Positions 45,663 through 56,500 of a stretch of 64,000 bases of DNA are shown here, piece after piece (position 1 is the stretch's first letter; every line of letters begins with the position of its first letter). This DNA comes from Sialis fuliginosa (Eukaryota > Arthropoda > Insecta > Megaloptera > Sialidae): NCBI GenBank assembly GCA_961205875.1, contig OY540821.1, forward strand, positions 12,090,001 through 12,154,000, written 5' to 3'. The notes under the pieces were generated by a model. That model saw only the letters and a program-made list of their open reading frames with translations. It did no database searches and was not told the DNA's origin. The translations under genes were made by a program, and so were the position numbers.

Positions 45663-46760
45663 CAGTGGCGAAGCGTCCATGGAAGTGTGGGAAAGCAGTG
45701 CTTCCCTTTCTTTATGGGTAAATTAATACAAATCTGTCTATTCAGTTAATAAATAATTTAAAAATATTATTAGAATATTCATGTAACCCAAACATTTTAA
45801 CCAAAGGTCAAAAATAACATTTAATATTAATTTACAAGTTCAATTATAAAACGATAATACCTCTACGTCTTATTTTCTTGTATTTTAGCCAATATTTCTA
45901 TGACAAGTTGAAGTTCACTGCAGGAAATTTCACTAAAAAATTTTGATTTTTTGATTTAGTTAAAAGTATGTTTATTGTATAGAAAATGACGTGAAAAGTT
46001 GATCTGTTCAAACCGCAGGATTGTATCTCAAACCGTTCTCGAGATATAGCCTTTCGAAGTTTTAGTTTTTTCAAATTTTTGGAGAAAAAAGGCCATAACT
46101 TTTGAACGCGTGGTCGGAATTGATTTTAGTTGACGGTTTTGGAATCAGCGTGTCAAAATCTATATAATGACATGTATAATACCTTAAAACTCGAAAAAAA
46201 AAATTTCGCGAAAAATCGAATAAATTCAAAGGGGTATACCTTAAAAAAATGTCGATTTTTGACCAATTTTTTTTTTTCGAATTTTTAGGTATTATACATG
46301 TCATTATATAGATTTTGACACGCTGATTCCAAATCCGTCAACTAAAATCAATTCCGACCACGCGTTCAAAAGTTATGATCTTTTTTCTCCAAAAAATTTA
46401 AAAAACTAAAACTTTGAGAGGTTATATCTCGAGAACGGTTTGAGATACAGACCTGCGGTTTGAACAGTTCAACTTTTCACGTCATTTTCTATACAATAAA
46501 CATACTTTTAACGAAATCAAAAATTCTAAATTTTTTAGTGAAATTTCCTGCAGTGAACTTCAACTCGTCATACAAATATCGACTAAAATACAAGAAAATA
46601 AGACGTAGAATCATTTAGTTACTATATAAATATATAAGAATTTATTTAAAAAAGTAAAAGCTTGAACTAAAGCAGTTTCATAACTAATTTTTTTTGGTAA
46701 TAGGAGTGGGAGGATTGACAAAATATGCTTCTCTTTTAAAAATTTCACGTCTGGCCACTG
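45663..46760. mobile_element. hAT-type non-autonomous element carrying a nested foldback
   Basis: The ends CAGTGGCGAAGCGTC and, inverted, CAGTGGCCAGACGTG share a CAGTGGC core typical of hAT elements. The flanking 8-mers AAACATAT (45655-45662) and ATACATAT (46761-46768) match at 7 of 8 positions, as expected for an old 8 bp hAT duplication. Removing the nested 45862-46609 insertion leaves about 350 bp of non-coding host element. No transposase frame is present. Confidence 0.65.
45862..46609. mobile_element. Foldback element, 748 bp, nearly full-length palindrome
   Basis: TCTACGTCTTATTTTCTTG (45862) faces CAAGAAAATAAGACGTAGA (ending 46609). The arms, about 330 bp each, are very similar throughout: TTCACTGCAGGAAATTTCAC, AATAAACATACTTTTAACG, ATCTCGAGAACGGTTTGAG, AACGCGTGGTCGGAATTG and GACATGTATAATACC appear in one arm and their complements in the other. 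Only about 70-90 bp remain in the loop (46200-46280). No coding capacity. A diverged piece at 20045-20222 shows it is a family. Confidence 0.85.
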
Positions 46761-47699
46761 ATACATATACGCACACAAATACACGTATACGCATTTCCAT
46801 TCATAATAACTCAACAATAAAAATCCAATAAGGCGAGTTTTCGTGAATATCAGGAATCGCTTACAGATGGTACACTTCTCTCTCACTCCCGGAGCCGGCG
46901 GCTATGAAATTCTCATTTCCTCGATCCGGGGGAAGGCAGATGCAGCCCGCTTCTAACTCGTTCGCCGATTTAAACTCTTTGTAGGGATGGACAAATATTA
47001 TGTTGTGTTGTTTCGAAAAAAAGTTTTAATTAATTTGGCTATTTAAAATTTAAATTAGTATTATCGATAGAAAGAAAGAGAAGTAAAACAATATGTTTAT
47101 ATTTCACAAAAATTATCACTCCTATTTTAATAAATTAATCTTCTCCCTCTTTTCGGGTCATTATTTAAAATTTAAAAGTCCCGAACTTATAATAATAAAA
47201 ATTATTTTATAGTTAGAGAAGGTCGAGGTTTTTTTCTGCTGTAATTCACTCTGTGAAATCCCTCCTTGAATTTTCGGTTTTTATTTTATTATTCCCAAAC
47301 AGTAAGAGAGTTATTAAAAAAAAATCTTTATAAAAAAATTTATTTAAACAATTTTTTTTCACTAAATGATAGATCTAAATATAAGATGTAATTATTATTA
47401 ATAACTTTTGTTAATAAAAATATTGCTTTTCATATTCTCTAACTATTCTTTTTTTTAATTTACGGGTTCAGGATCTTCCTTGAGCCCCACAGGAGGATAA
47501 ACACCGGATTAGATGAAATTCTTTCAAAAAAAATTTTTTAATTGAATTTTCATTTTCATCTATACATTTTGTAAAATATGGAATTAGTCGTTTTGGTTTC
47601 TGAACGACATATATAACGATGGAAAAAAATTAAATAATAAAATCGTAAACCGAGCACACGACAGTATCATCATAACCGCCACCATATACAAATAAAAAT
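46761..47699. other. AT-rich with a GC-richer patch
   Basis: 46868-46965 (CTCCCGGAGCCGGCGGCTATG ... CGATCCGGGGGAAGGCAGATG) is strongly GC-richer than its surroundings. It has no open frame beyond its length and no splice pair that I trust. A possible regulatory element or old exon. Confidence 0.35.
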
Positions 47700-48084
47700 A
47701 AAAAACACCGTAATGGTAAAATTCGATCGCGTATCACATCCCGTGGTGACAAAATGTTTCTGCGACCTCCCTCCAACTTGTCCCGGCGTCGTTCATATCC
47801 TTCGTGTACCAGTTTCGCCAACGTTTATTGTTTTTCTGTCGGAATTCACGCGCGATACCATTTCAACAGATTGTTTTAAATACGGGAGAACATGTGTTAT
47901 AGATGGCGGTGCAATTTCCTATTCCGGTCGCAGGGTTGAGTAAAGTCTGCATGCGTTGATTTATGTGTCCCAGACGGTTGAGAAATATTGACCGGACGAA
48001 GACTGTCATCAATTTTAAACTTAATGACTGTTTAATCGGATTTAATGGTTTTATACTTATCATAGCTTCGTGTTTTATTTAGTG
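47700..48084. other. GC-balanced unique-looking patch
   Basis: About 350 bp with CpGs (GATCGCGTATCACATCCCG, CCGGCGTCGTTCATATCC, CACGCGCGATACC, CAGACGGTTGAG). Open frames on both strands (76, 63 and 66 codons) overlap and none is recognisable. The plus frame is Pro/Val/Cys-containing and less AT-biased than chance ORFs here. It could be a conserved regulatory block, exon or old element. Confidence 0.3.
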
Positions 48085-48190
48085 ATGCACGCCAAGACGA
48101 GACTGAGACGAGATTGGCTTAGATTCGGACGAGACCACTTAAATTTAAAAAGGACGAGACCAATTCAAAGTTTGACAAGATGATATCAAC
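48085..48190. repeat. GACGAGAC-rich repeat
   Basis: GCCAAGACGAGACTGAGACGAGATTGGC (a near-palindromic start), then CGGACGAGACCAC and AAGGACGAGACCAATTC. It is related to the TCTCGTCT words at 31800-32080. Immediately followed by a family A fragment. Confidence 0.5.
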
Positions 48191-48358
48191 AAAATTACCA
48201 CCAACGCGCTCTTTCGCAATACGCTGCCTAAACCATTAAATGTTGAAGAATATAATGTAGTAAAGAATTGTGTACAATTAAATGATCTAAAATAAACTCC
48301 TCGATACATCTAACTTTTATATTTAAGCGAGCGAAGCCGCGTGTACAGCTAGTAAAGT
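48191..48358 (+). repeat. Dispersed repeat family A, 3' half
   Basis: CAATACGCTGCCTAAACCATTAAATGTTGAAGAATATA, AAGAATTGTGTACAATTAAATGATC and the end GCGAGCGAAGCCGCGTGTACAGCTAGT. The 5' half is missing. Confidence 0.7.
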
Positions 48359-49630
48359 TTTAAATATTTAGTATTTTAAATTTTTTAACTTAACTCGAAT
48401 AATATACTTCGTCAATTACTTCGAATAGTCACTGTTAAAATAAAAGATATACGGGCAAATAAACCCAGTGGGAGGGGATATTAAGACAATGGGTGATATA
48501 TGGCAATGTTCCCCTATCTTTTAGTACATAATTCTCAATTTAAATATCTCTGATAAAGGATTAATATTTTATTTTGAGATACCATTTTGAACGAAATTCT
48601 GGAAATATATAACACAGGCCATCAAAATCGTTAGCCGCAGCCCAACTTTAAACAATGGCCTTCAAAAAACTTTTTGCAAGTAAAAAAAAGAAAATTTCAG
48701 CGAGCAGAAAGTGGTATTTTATGTAGGTAGGTATATTCGAAAATAATTTAGAAATTAAAAATATAATAATAATTTTAAGGACCTATTATTACAAAATTCT
48801 ACAACAAAAACAGAAATTATTTATATTTTATAATTTTATAATAATTTATAATAATTGAAAATAAAATCAACTGCATGCTTTGAACCCACGCTATTTTAAT
48901 AAAATAAATTTATAAAAACAATTCATTTAACTACAGATGAAAATCGATGTATATATGAAGGTATACGTTTCGTCGATTAAGATATTTGCAATACGTCACA
49001 GAAAAACATAACAAATGTAATTTATTTTACAAAAAACCAGAACCTGAAAGAACTGTGCTTTAAAATCGATTCATATAAGCAACCAAATCAATCCATAAGT
49101 AACATCGAATAATTCAAATTATTTATACCATAAATCAATACATACTCTCTAAGCATTGTTCAAAGTGGGGGAAAATGTTATTGAACACTAAATCTTTCAA
49201 GTACAAGAAATCCACGTTGTTTTTTTAAACCGAGACTAAGATTTATTTCGCTGTCTTCTATACAGCTCCGTTTACGTCTTCTAACTCTTTCTGCACCCCC
49301 ATCCCACCCCTTTCCACACTCATCTCTTATCCCAAGATGTTTGGGGGAGTATAGACATGGGAGTACATATATAGCCCTTGTTTTCGTTTCTAAGCTCTTT
49401 TCTTACAGACTCATTTTTTATAAGAAGTTTTAGGTTTGCTGTAAAATAACATTGTTTGGTTTACCTGCCGATATATATAATATACCTTTGTTATTTTAGA
49501 CTGTTTCTTTCGTCCGTTATTTATACAATGTTCAGGTACTAGAAGACCTTTAACCAGGGATAATTATCTTGATAAACATTCTTTAAAAACACAGCCACAA
49601 AAAGTGTTCGATATTTATTAGGTTGAATTT
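48359..49630. other. AT-rich spacer
   Basis: No gene. A short C/T-rich stretch at 49290-49320. Confidence 0.4.
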
Positions 49631-49634
49631 TTCC

Positions 49635-49890
49635 AAAAAAAAAGTGTGCGATACCAAAAAAGCGACCTATAATTATTGTCAAGCATAGTCAAAATCCAAT
49701 TATTTTTTTTATTAGAGCTTAAATTTCGGGTTTAGGTTCAATTTTTCCAAGTTGACTAAACCCAAAATTCAAGCTCAGAATTAAAAAAAACCGGTAAGTA
49801 GAAAATTCTAAAAATTTGAATTTCGACTATGCTCAACCAATACTACAATGTTTTATCGGTCCCTTTTTGGTATCGCACACTTTTTTATTT
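49635..49890. mobile_element. Palindromic MITE, about 255 bp
   Basis: AAAAAGTGTGCGATACCAAAAA at the left faces TTTTTGGTATCGCACACTTTTT at the right. Further matched blocks are CATAGTC / GACTATG and, at the centre, GAGCTTAAATTTCGGGTTTA / TAAACCCAAAATTCAAGCTC. The arms therefore cover nearly the whole element, including a tight centre. Non-coding; flanks too T/A-rich to read a target duplication. Confidence 0.8.
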
Positions 49891-50679
49891 GTGTAATTAA
49901 AGCTATTTAAGGATTTCTTCAACCATATTATCAACTGTCTTTTTTACAGTTTTGAATATGATAGTTCAATTATCAGGTCAATCTATTGTAATTTCATTGC
50001 GTGTATTAGTTATTAAGTAGATAATAAAAAAATAAGGATATAAAAGGTGTTTCCTTTATAAATCTTAATAAAGAAGAAGATAATTACTTACATTTATGAA
50101 TTAGACTCGTGCTGGATAATCTTGATAATTTCGTATCCTGCAATAAATAAATAAATAAGAATTAAAAATAAAAAAAACTTCCGAAAAATTCAAAATAGAT
50201 ACAGAATATGATTTTTTAATAACCTCTTTCTGTATCATTTTTCAAAAACAGATAATATTATTTTCTTTATATAATATATACGAATATGTAAAAGTATTTT
50301 GAGCCATTTTATTTTAACATCTCAAAAAATATTGAATATTTCATATAAATCACGAATATTGTATTATCTAGACAAAATTTTAAATTAAATGAAATTGATC
50401 GATCATCTAGCGAGCAACAAAAATATTTGCAGATTCTTAGGACCTACTGAAAATACTTCTGTATTGAATGAAATAAATTATTATTACTGCTATCAGACAG
50501 CAAAAGATTGATCATCTAGCAACTCGCACGAGTGTATTGCGATTGTTACTAACCTATTAGATCTAATATCTCACAAACTTATATAGTTCTGTTACGGTTA
50601 ACAGAGTTGTGGTTTATGTGATTGATTATTGGTTTGATTCTATTAGCATATGTGATTAAATACAGTCAACCTTCTCACA
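49891..50679. other. AT-rich spacer
   Basis: GATCATCTAGC occurs twice (50400, 50510), part of a diverged local duplication. Nothing else recognised. Confidence 0.35.
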
Positions 50680-50840
50680 GCGGCGTCCGTAGAAAATTTT
50701 CCAGGGGGAGGGTAAAAAATTTTTTTATAAAAAAAACTAAAAATAAGTTACAAATTACAATACGTTAGTTAGGTTAGGTTACTTTCCAGGTGAATGAGGG
50801 TGGCCTCTCCCCCCTTCCCCCCCCCCGCGGAAGTCAACGG
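50680..50840 (+). repeat. Dispersed repeat with GGCGTCCGTAGAAAATTTTCCAGGGGG start
   Basis: GGCGTCCGTAGAAAATTTTCC, a G-rich run, an A-rich run with ACTAAAAATAAG and TTAGGTTAGGTTAC correspond in order to the reverse complement of 56130-56215. The C-run at 50809-50827 follows. Confidence 0.5.
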
Positions 50841-51972
50841 TCTTTTATGTCGTTTATTGATGGTAGTGTTTCCAAATTTCCTGAAATTTTTCATCTTCAT
50901 AAATCGGGAACAGAAAATTGCATTTCCCAGGAATTACCAAAAATTCTCATAAAATGTTTTATGTTTTATGAACTTTTTATGTGATACTGTTTTTCAAAAT
51001 TCTCTTCTCATAAAATTAATATGTTTTAAAGAGTATTCACTAAGTAAGGATGATTTTCGAAATTTTCAACCCCCCTTCCCATTAGTATAAGGTGAACTCC
51101 CCTATCTTAACGTAAAGTTTTTTTAATGTATAATTTTAATAGTAGTAGCAAAGTACATTGATAAAAACTTTACTCAATAAACGAAATTTTACAACAGCAG
51201 AACTATTTTCAATTGACGTATTTTAAAATAATCTATTTTTTTTTAAATTACGTAAATAACGCTTTTGACTCTCTCCCCTAAAGTCTTAATGTAATTAATG
51301 GACACTCCCTTACCAGTTTTTTAAAAAAAAGTTACAAGCATTTTTTCCCCGACATCAACTGACTTTTCAGCAATATTTTCATACATTCTGAAAATAACCC
51401 ATCACATAGTGAGAGAGGTTAAATATAATTATTTCAGCTTACTTTGATGTCTGACTGTATATGATAATCGAAGTAAATAAGAATATCTATATTTAGAACA
51501 ATTGATCATTTTCAATTTATGTTAATATCATGTTGTTTATACATTTATATCCGAATGTGTGAGAGAGAAAGAATATATGTGTGTGGGTACGTTAGCAAAT
51601 TGAAAGAAAACAATTGAACATCAGCACTGTGGTGTTTTGTTTCGAGGAAAAGACGCAGTCTTCGAGAACAGCCCTTTAATCTTTTTGTTTTACAAGTATT
51701 TTAGCGTTACTGTGTGTAAAGATTAGAACATGCTTTACAGTCGCGCTTTCTGGTTTGCAAAAAGGACATGCACGGGGCTTATTCATGTGTGTATGTGTAT
51801 GTAGGTGTGTGTGTCAGCTGTTTAGCGCTCGAGATTCTGTTGAGTGCAAAACGAGCAGTTTTAGATGAATGTTATATATCGTTTAACTGTTACAGTGAAT
51901 TATTTTCTGACAATGAGTATAATATTTGCAGCTTTATTTCTACAGAGATGTAAACTTTCTATTAATATGTAT
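50841..51972. other. AT-rich, nothing recognised
   Basis: GTGTGTATGTGTATGTAGGTGTGTGT low complexity at 51788-51815. The open frames at 50790-50984 and 51768-51953 lack support. Confidence 0.4.
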
Positions 51973-51980
51973 ATCATAAC
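51973..51980. repeat. Left 8 bp target duplication of the 251 bp MITE
   Basis: ATCATAAC, matching ACCATAAC at 52232-52239 at 7 of 8 positions. Confidence 0.6.
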
Positions 51981-52231
51981 TAGAGATTGGAAAAATAGTT
52001 GTTACTTTCAATGAAATAGTTACTAATTGAATTTTTTTTTCGGAAAATAGTTGGTAAATAGTTTTTTTTTTACGATTTAGTAAAGATTAGTGCAAACGAA
52101 GCAGTAAAAAGTGTCGCAAATAGTTTTAAAATAGTTGGAAAGGTTTTTCTGTAAACGGTGGAGATATATAATAAAAATTACAATAAATTCATTTTTACGC
52201 AATAGTTGAAAAACTATTTTTCCAATCTCTA
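51981..52231. mobile_element. hAT-type MITE, 251 bp, with AATAGTT sub-repeats
   Basis: TAGAGATTGGAAAAATAGTT and its exact complement AACTATTTTTCCAATCTCTA form 20 bp perfect inverted ends, flanked by 7/8 matching 8-mers. TAGAGAT-type ends and an 8 bp duplication are typical of hAT. The interior repeats AATAGTT about seven times (GAAATAGTTACT, GGAAAATAGTTGG, GTAAATAGTTTT, AAATAGTTTTAAAATAGTTGG and others), like the sub-terminal transposase-binding repeats of hAT elements. Non-coding. Confidence 0.8.
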
Positions 52232-52239
52232 ACCATAAC
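52232..52239. repeat. Right 8 bp target duplication of the 251 bp MITE
   Basis: ACCATAAC; see 51973-51980. Confidence 0.6.
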
Positions 52240-53069
52240 ATACTGATTTAGTTGAATTTATCTAACAAAGTAAATAGTTTTATTACTTGCATACATATAT
52301 GAACAATGTGGTCCAGGGAAGCCATAAGATTGGGTACCATATGCCCGCGATATTTCTTGATTCTATTGAAAATTCTATATGTACAACAAATAGTTGGTTC
52401 TCGCTTAGTTTATATACCGAAAAAAAACTCTTTTTCTTTTAGTTTAATAATAAAAAAGAAATTATGATATGGAGCTTTGGGCCAACCACAACGCAACTTT
52501 TTTTATGGCCTTGTATAGAATTTAATTTTAATTTTTAAAGTTCTTGAAATATTAATAAATAAAACAGTTAAAAAAATAGGTATAATAAAAATATGTTTAG
52601 TTTTTTTTTATTCAATAAAAAAATGCCTGAAATTTACTCTCCTAGAATACCCCCTTAAATAAACCTCAAAAAAATATCAAACGTGACTAATTTTAGTATA
52701 TACAAGAAGAAAAAAATATATATAAATCGTTTTTTTCGTCCTAATATAAAATTTGATAAATGTCGCTTATTTTGTTTCAGCATTCCACCGTCAATATAGG
52801 TATCTTAATGAAAACTCAATATTCCAAATGAAACATATAAAAACACCCTCACATAATGAGATGTTAAGGTTACAATAGGTATTAAAGGGAAGGCTTATTA
52901 TGTTCACACAATGGCTACACGGATGAGGTAAATAGAACAAATAAATGTTCTGAATCAAACGAGGAATGAAATGAAGATCTAAATGAGTATCATTCGAAAA
53001 GGTACAGGTATGTTCTTTGTGGTTAACAATTACAATGTTGATGAAATTATAGCAAGTTTAAATCTATAA
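52240..53069. other. AT-rich spacer
   Basis: Nothing recognised. Confidence 0.4.
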
Positions 53070-53375
53070 TATATGTCTCACTGTCCGTTAGTGCGCTTAT
53101 CACTCGAAAACAACTTCTCCGATTTATGTGTGTTTTTTTTTAATTCATAGGTATGTTCCCTGGTCAGGTTATAGAATATATTTTGTTACGTTAGGTTACA
53201 TAAGGAATAAGCAGTGACGATAATAGTCGGAACAAATTTTGTCGCCAGCACGGTCTTTTGCAATACGTTGCCTAAACCGTTAAATATTGAACAATATAGT
53301 GCATTAATAAAGAATTGTGTAGAATATAAAATAAACTCCGCGATACCATATATCTAACAGCTAGTTATACCTATA
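53070..53375 (+). repeat. Dispersed repeat family A, full-order copy
   Basis: TGTCCGTTAGTGCGCTTATCACTCGAAAAC, GTATGTTCCCTGGTCAGG, TTACGTTAGGTTACATAAGGAATAAGCAGTGACG, CAATACGTTGCCTAAACCG, AAGAATTGTGTAGAATA and CCATATATCTAACAGCTAGT, all in the order inferred from the other copies. The best plus-strand representative. Confidence 0.75.
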
Positions 53376-54470
53376 TAAATTAATAACTTTAAATTATGTG
53401 ATTTCTTAATAAAAATCTGATAACCAATGTACGTTTCCGATTTTAACCCAATGTTTGGGGTATTCCTTATAAAATCGACCCTTCGATATTTTGAATCTCT
53501 TAATATCTAACCATGCTTTGGTAATTTTTTTTTTATGATACTGTAATCATCCTCGAAGTAATATGGGTTTATTAAAAATAATTTATTTTATTTGGTATCC
53601 TGTGTTTTAGTAGGGAAAATACTAATCGCAGAAAAAATCAACAATATTTGTTTATAATTTATTATTATTTAATGATAATTTACCCTCTACAAAATTCAAC
53701 CTCTTGATATTAAATCGTAATTGTAACCGTTTATAATAAAATAAAACTTTAAAAATACCGTTTTAAATAAAAACAAAAAAATAATATTCATTTTGAAAAA
53801 ATAACCACAAAACTTTATGCTGGTATAAAATGGTCGTATATTCAAAATACAAAATCATTGTTCAAAATACTACTATATTACAAATGTGAACGACCAGAAA
53901 AATGCATTCAAGATATCGCTATACTTTAAAAATATCCCATCAAATCCATTAAGTAATAGTTAATAACCCTTCCAAGAGCAAAAACATATCATACACAATA
54001 CAACAGAAAGTTTTCATTATAAATTTTACTCCTCTATAAGAAACACGTACATATTAAAAAGACAATTCATAGAAAAATAGTAATTGTAAGTTGTCATGAT
54101 GTCTATGAAAAATACTAGTCATTAATAAACATTGAAAAATGGAATACATACTATTTCATGTTAAATTGTAGTGTATTATATTAAATGTGTCTGAGAAAGA
54201 GAAAAAAAATCATAATTCCATTAGGTATTATGTATTATTAAGTGTGTTTTGCTGTCTCTAATCATTCAATAACATGAACAGAAAAGCACTTTTATCGTTC
54301 AGACGTTCGTAAATAAAGTAAAAAGAAAATAATATACATACTATGTTACTTTTTTTAAACACCTAGATACGTTTTTCATTACTCTAGGGATAACGAAATC
54401 TAAAAAAAATATATCTAATAACAAACAACAGACAAAAACTATGGTTATGACTTATCAAATACAATACAGA
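53376..54470. other. AT-rich stretch, nothing recognised
   Basis: No gene, hairpin or repeat boundary supported. Confidence 0.45.
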
Positions 54471-54471
54471 G

Positions 54472-54524
54472 TTTAGACTTACACGTGTTTCAATAGCAAT
54501 GCTATCATCATCAGAGTCCTAAAG
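54472..54524 (-). ncRNA. Hammerhead-ribozyme-like motif (type I layout), possibly Penelope-like
   Basis: Minus strand reads, in order: AGGACT, CTGATGA, a T, a stem GATAGC-ATT-GCTATT, GAAAC, ACGT, GTA, then AGTCT. GGACT and AGTCT can pair as stem I (one G-T). GATAGC/GCTATT forms stem II. GAAAC-ACGT-GTA fits a 2 bp stem III with a 4-nt loop, a U and a cleavable A, the compact form reported for Penelope-like elements. A deviation from the canonical core is one extra T between CTGATGA and stem II. No reverse transcriptase lies beside it in this window. Confidence 0.5.
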
Positions 54525-55079
54525 ACACTAAAAAAATGTATTTTACATTTTAGTTGGCCCATTTGAAGTATCCGAGCCTGGTTTAGAAGATGAAAAATGT
54601 ACAAAATAATATTTAAAAATATAAAATTTCTTATAACATATCAAAAATAAATTTATAAGAAGAAAATCTCTATTATACTGCTTCAAAAACACCTGTTACA
54701 GTTGTAATCACAAAAATGAGGAAGAAAAAGGAAACCATAGATATAAATTCCAGTTACCATATTCTTTCACATACATATATTCCATAGTACATATGATTCT
54801 TCATCCTGGCGTGAATAGAAGAATGAAAATATGTATGCATGCAGCTCTCAGCTCTTGTGCAATAAATAATGCCGTCTTGTCAGATCTGAACAAAGTTTAG
54901 ACTGATTTCAAAACAGAAGGAAATGAAATTTTGATCTTTTATTTGTAAAATATCATACTTCTACTGTAACTTTTATGATATCTGTTGTGCCGAGAGACAT
55001 AAAGTTTATAATATTAGGTACCTTTTTAATTTTTAAAATATTTTTAAAATATATGGAAAATAACTCCAAGAGTAACATT
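54525..55079. other. AT-rich spacer
   Basis: Nothing recognised beyond an ATGTATGCATGCA palindrome-like run near 54830. Confidence 0.4.
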
Positions 55080-55300
55080 GTTTTCACTTATCTCTAACTA
55101 CTCGCACGAAAAGATACCTCTACGACGATTGTATTTTTCTTTAACTTTATGTAATTTACATAAAATATCCATAAATTATACACCTACCATTCCTCGTGAA
55201 ACATTCTGTTCATTAGTGAAAACCGGAATAAAATCCGTTCAGTAGTTACTGAGAAAATCTTACACAGACAGACGCGGTAGGGGACTTTGTTTTATACTGC
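55080..55300 (+). repeat. Dispersed repeat family C, head and tail
   Basis: TTTTCACTTATCTCTAACTACTCGCACGAAAAGATACCTCTACGACGATTG (reverse complement of 19085-19145) and then TTAGTGAAAACCGGAATAAAATCCGTTCAGTAGTTACTGAGAAAATC and ACACAGACAGACGCGG. It joins both halves seen separately elsewhere. Long motifs are broken here only by position. Confidence 0.7.
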
Positions 55301-55899
55301 TATCATAAATTAAATATAATTTCTCATTTTGACTAGAAAGTAACATTCTATGCATCCAATGCACCTACAACGAACAAACCCAAAGTTTGTAGAATAAATG
55401 GCGCTGTAAGCCACATCTAACCGACTTACGCGAATATCGACGCTGCTAATCCGATTAAAAGTTGAAAGCGTTCTCAAAGACACCGCTCCCTAGACTGGAA
55501 CTCTTGTATTGCGCTTCTTTAAAGGCTGCCATGCATTAACGAAACGAATTAATAATGAGAAAATAAAACGACTTTAACAAAATCGGTTCTTCTAGTTTAT
55601 AGTGGTCTAAATTTTAGTTCGGCGTTTTAAATAAATAATAAATGTTTAAATAAAACTATATAGGTATCGTACAGATACTGGTGTATATTTAAGGGCTGTT
55701 ATATATAAAATTGAACAATAAGTTGCTATTTTTTCAGTGTTGAAAAAAATCGTAACAAAAAATGATACAATCGTATTTCTTAAAAATATATACGTAAGTA
55801 AGTACATCTTTACACATATATAGAAAAATAAATTCCTCATTTGAAATCACTTGTCATATTCTTATAAAAAATAGAGTTTGATTTTAACATCATTTGATT
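55301..55899. other. AT-rich with a GC-balanced patch
   Basis: 55380-55540 is GC-balanced (ATGGCGCTGTAAGCCACATC, CTTACGCGAATATCGACGC). Unassigned. Confidence 0.35.
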
Positions 55900-56220
55900 G
55901 ACTTAACGCATACAACACAAGGGTATTCATGGACGTCTGTATGGGGGGGTATAACCCCCTCCCTTGGGATATGATCTAATATAACGTATTGTAAGGAAAC
56001 GAAATTTGTATGTTTTTTTGACAAGGTTTCCCCCCCTGGTTGTATTTCAAAAGGAAATACAATATTTAGTTTAAACAATTTTTATTATTAATTTATTTTT
56101 AATATATGGAGAACACAAAAATGTCTCACATTATGGTAACCTAACCTAGATTTTTGGGGGGTTATTTTTACTTTTTATAAACATCCCGCCTTGTAAATTT
56201 TTATGCGGACGACCCCTAAA
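55900..56220 (-). repeat. G/C-tract repeat related to 50680-50840
   Basis: TATGGGGGGGTATAACCCCCTCCC, a CAAGGTTTCCCCCCCTGG segment, GGTAACCTAACCTAG and CATCCCGCCTTGTAAATTTTTATGCGGACG. The right part is the reverse complement of the 50680 repeat. Non-coding. Confidence 0.5.
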
Positions 56221-56249
56221 ATCAACACTTAAACTTTCATTAAATTATT

Positions 56250-56500
56250 GTACAGGATGGGTCAAAACTTCGATGTATAACATAGGTAAAAATGTTAATT
56301 GGCTGTTCAGGATAGAAGTTGATAAACTTTTCTGACTTTAAGGTTTCCTTAAGGTCATTTTAAGGTCAACCTGTGACATGCTGATCAAAATTTTCCATGG
56401 ATACAAGGTCCGAAAATGGCCAGGTTTTGTAGTTATTTGAGGTCAAGGGTTCGAAATTCAAAAATACATATGTACATATACATAGGTCAGTTCCAAAACT
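56250..56500 (+). repeat. TACAGGATGGGTCAAAA-type repeat with AAGGTCA words
   Basis: Starts TACAGGATGGGTCAAAACTTC (a diverged ACAGGGTG terminus) and contains AAGGTTTCCTTAAGGTCATTTTAAGGTCAACC and GAGGTCAAGGGTTCG. Repeated 'AAGGTCA' words of this kind are common in insect repeats. The other terminus is not found. Confidence 0.4.

Noticed and set aside
46071..46304. 77-codon minus ORF
   Set aside because: Lies wholly inside one arm and the loop of the palindromic foldback.
56425..56470. Possible tRNA/SINE B-box (GGGTTCGAAATTC)
   Set aside because: No A-box at the right distance, no acceptor-stem pairing; sits in an AAGGTCA-type repeat.
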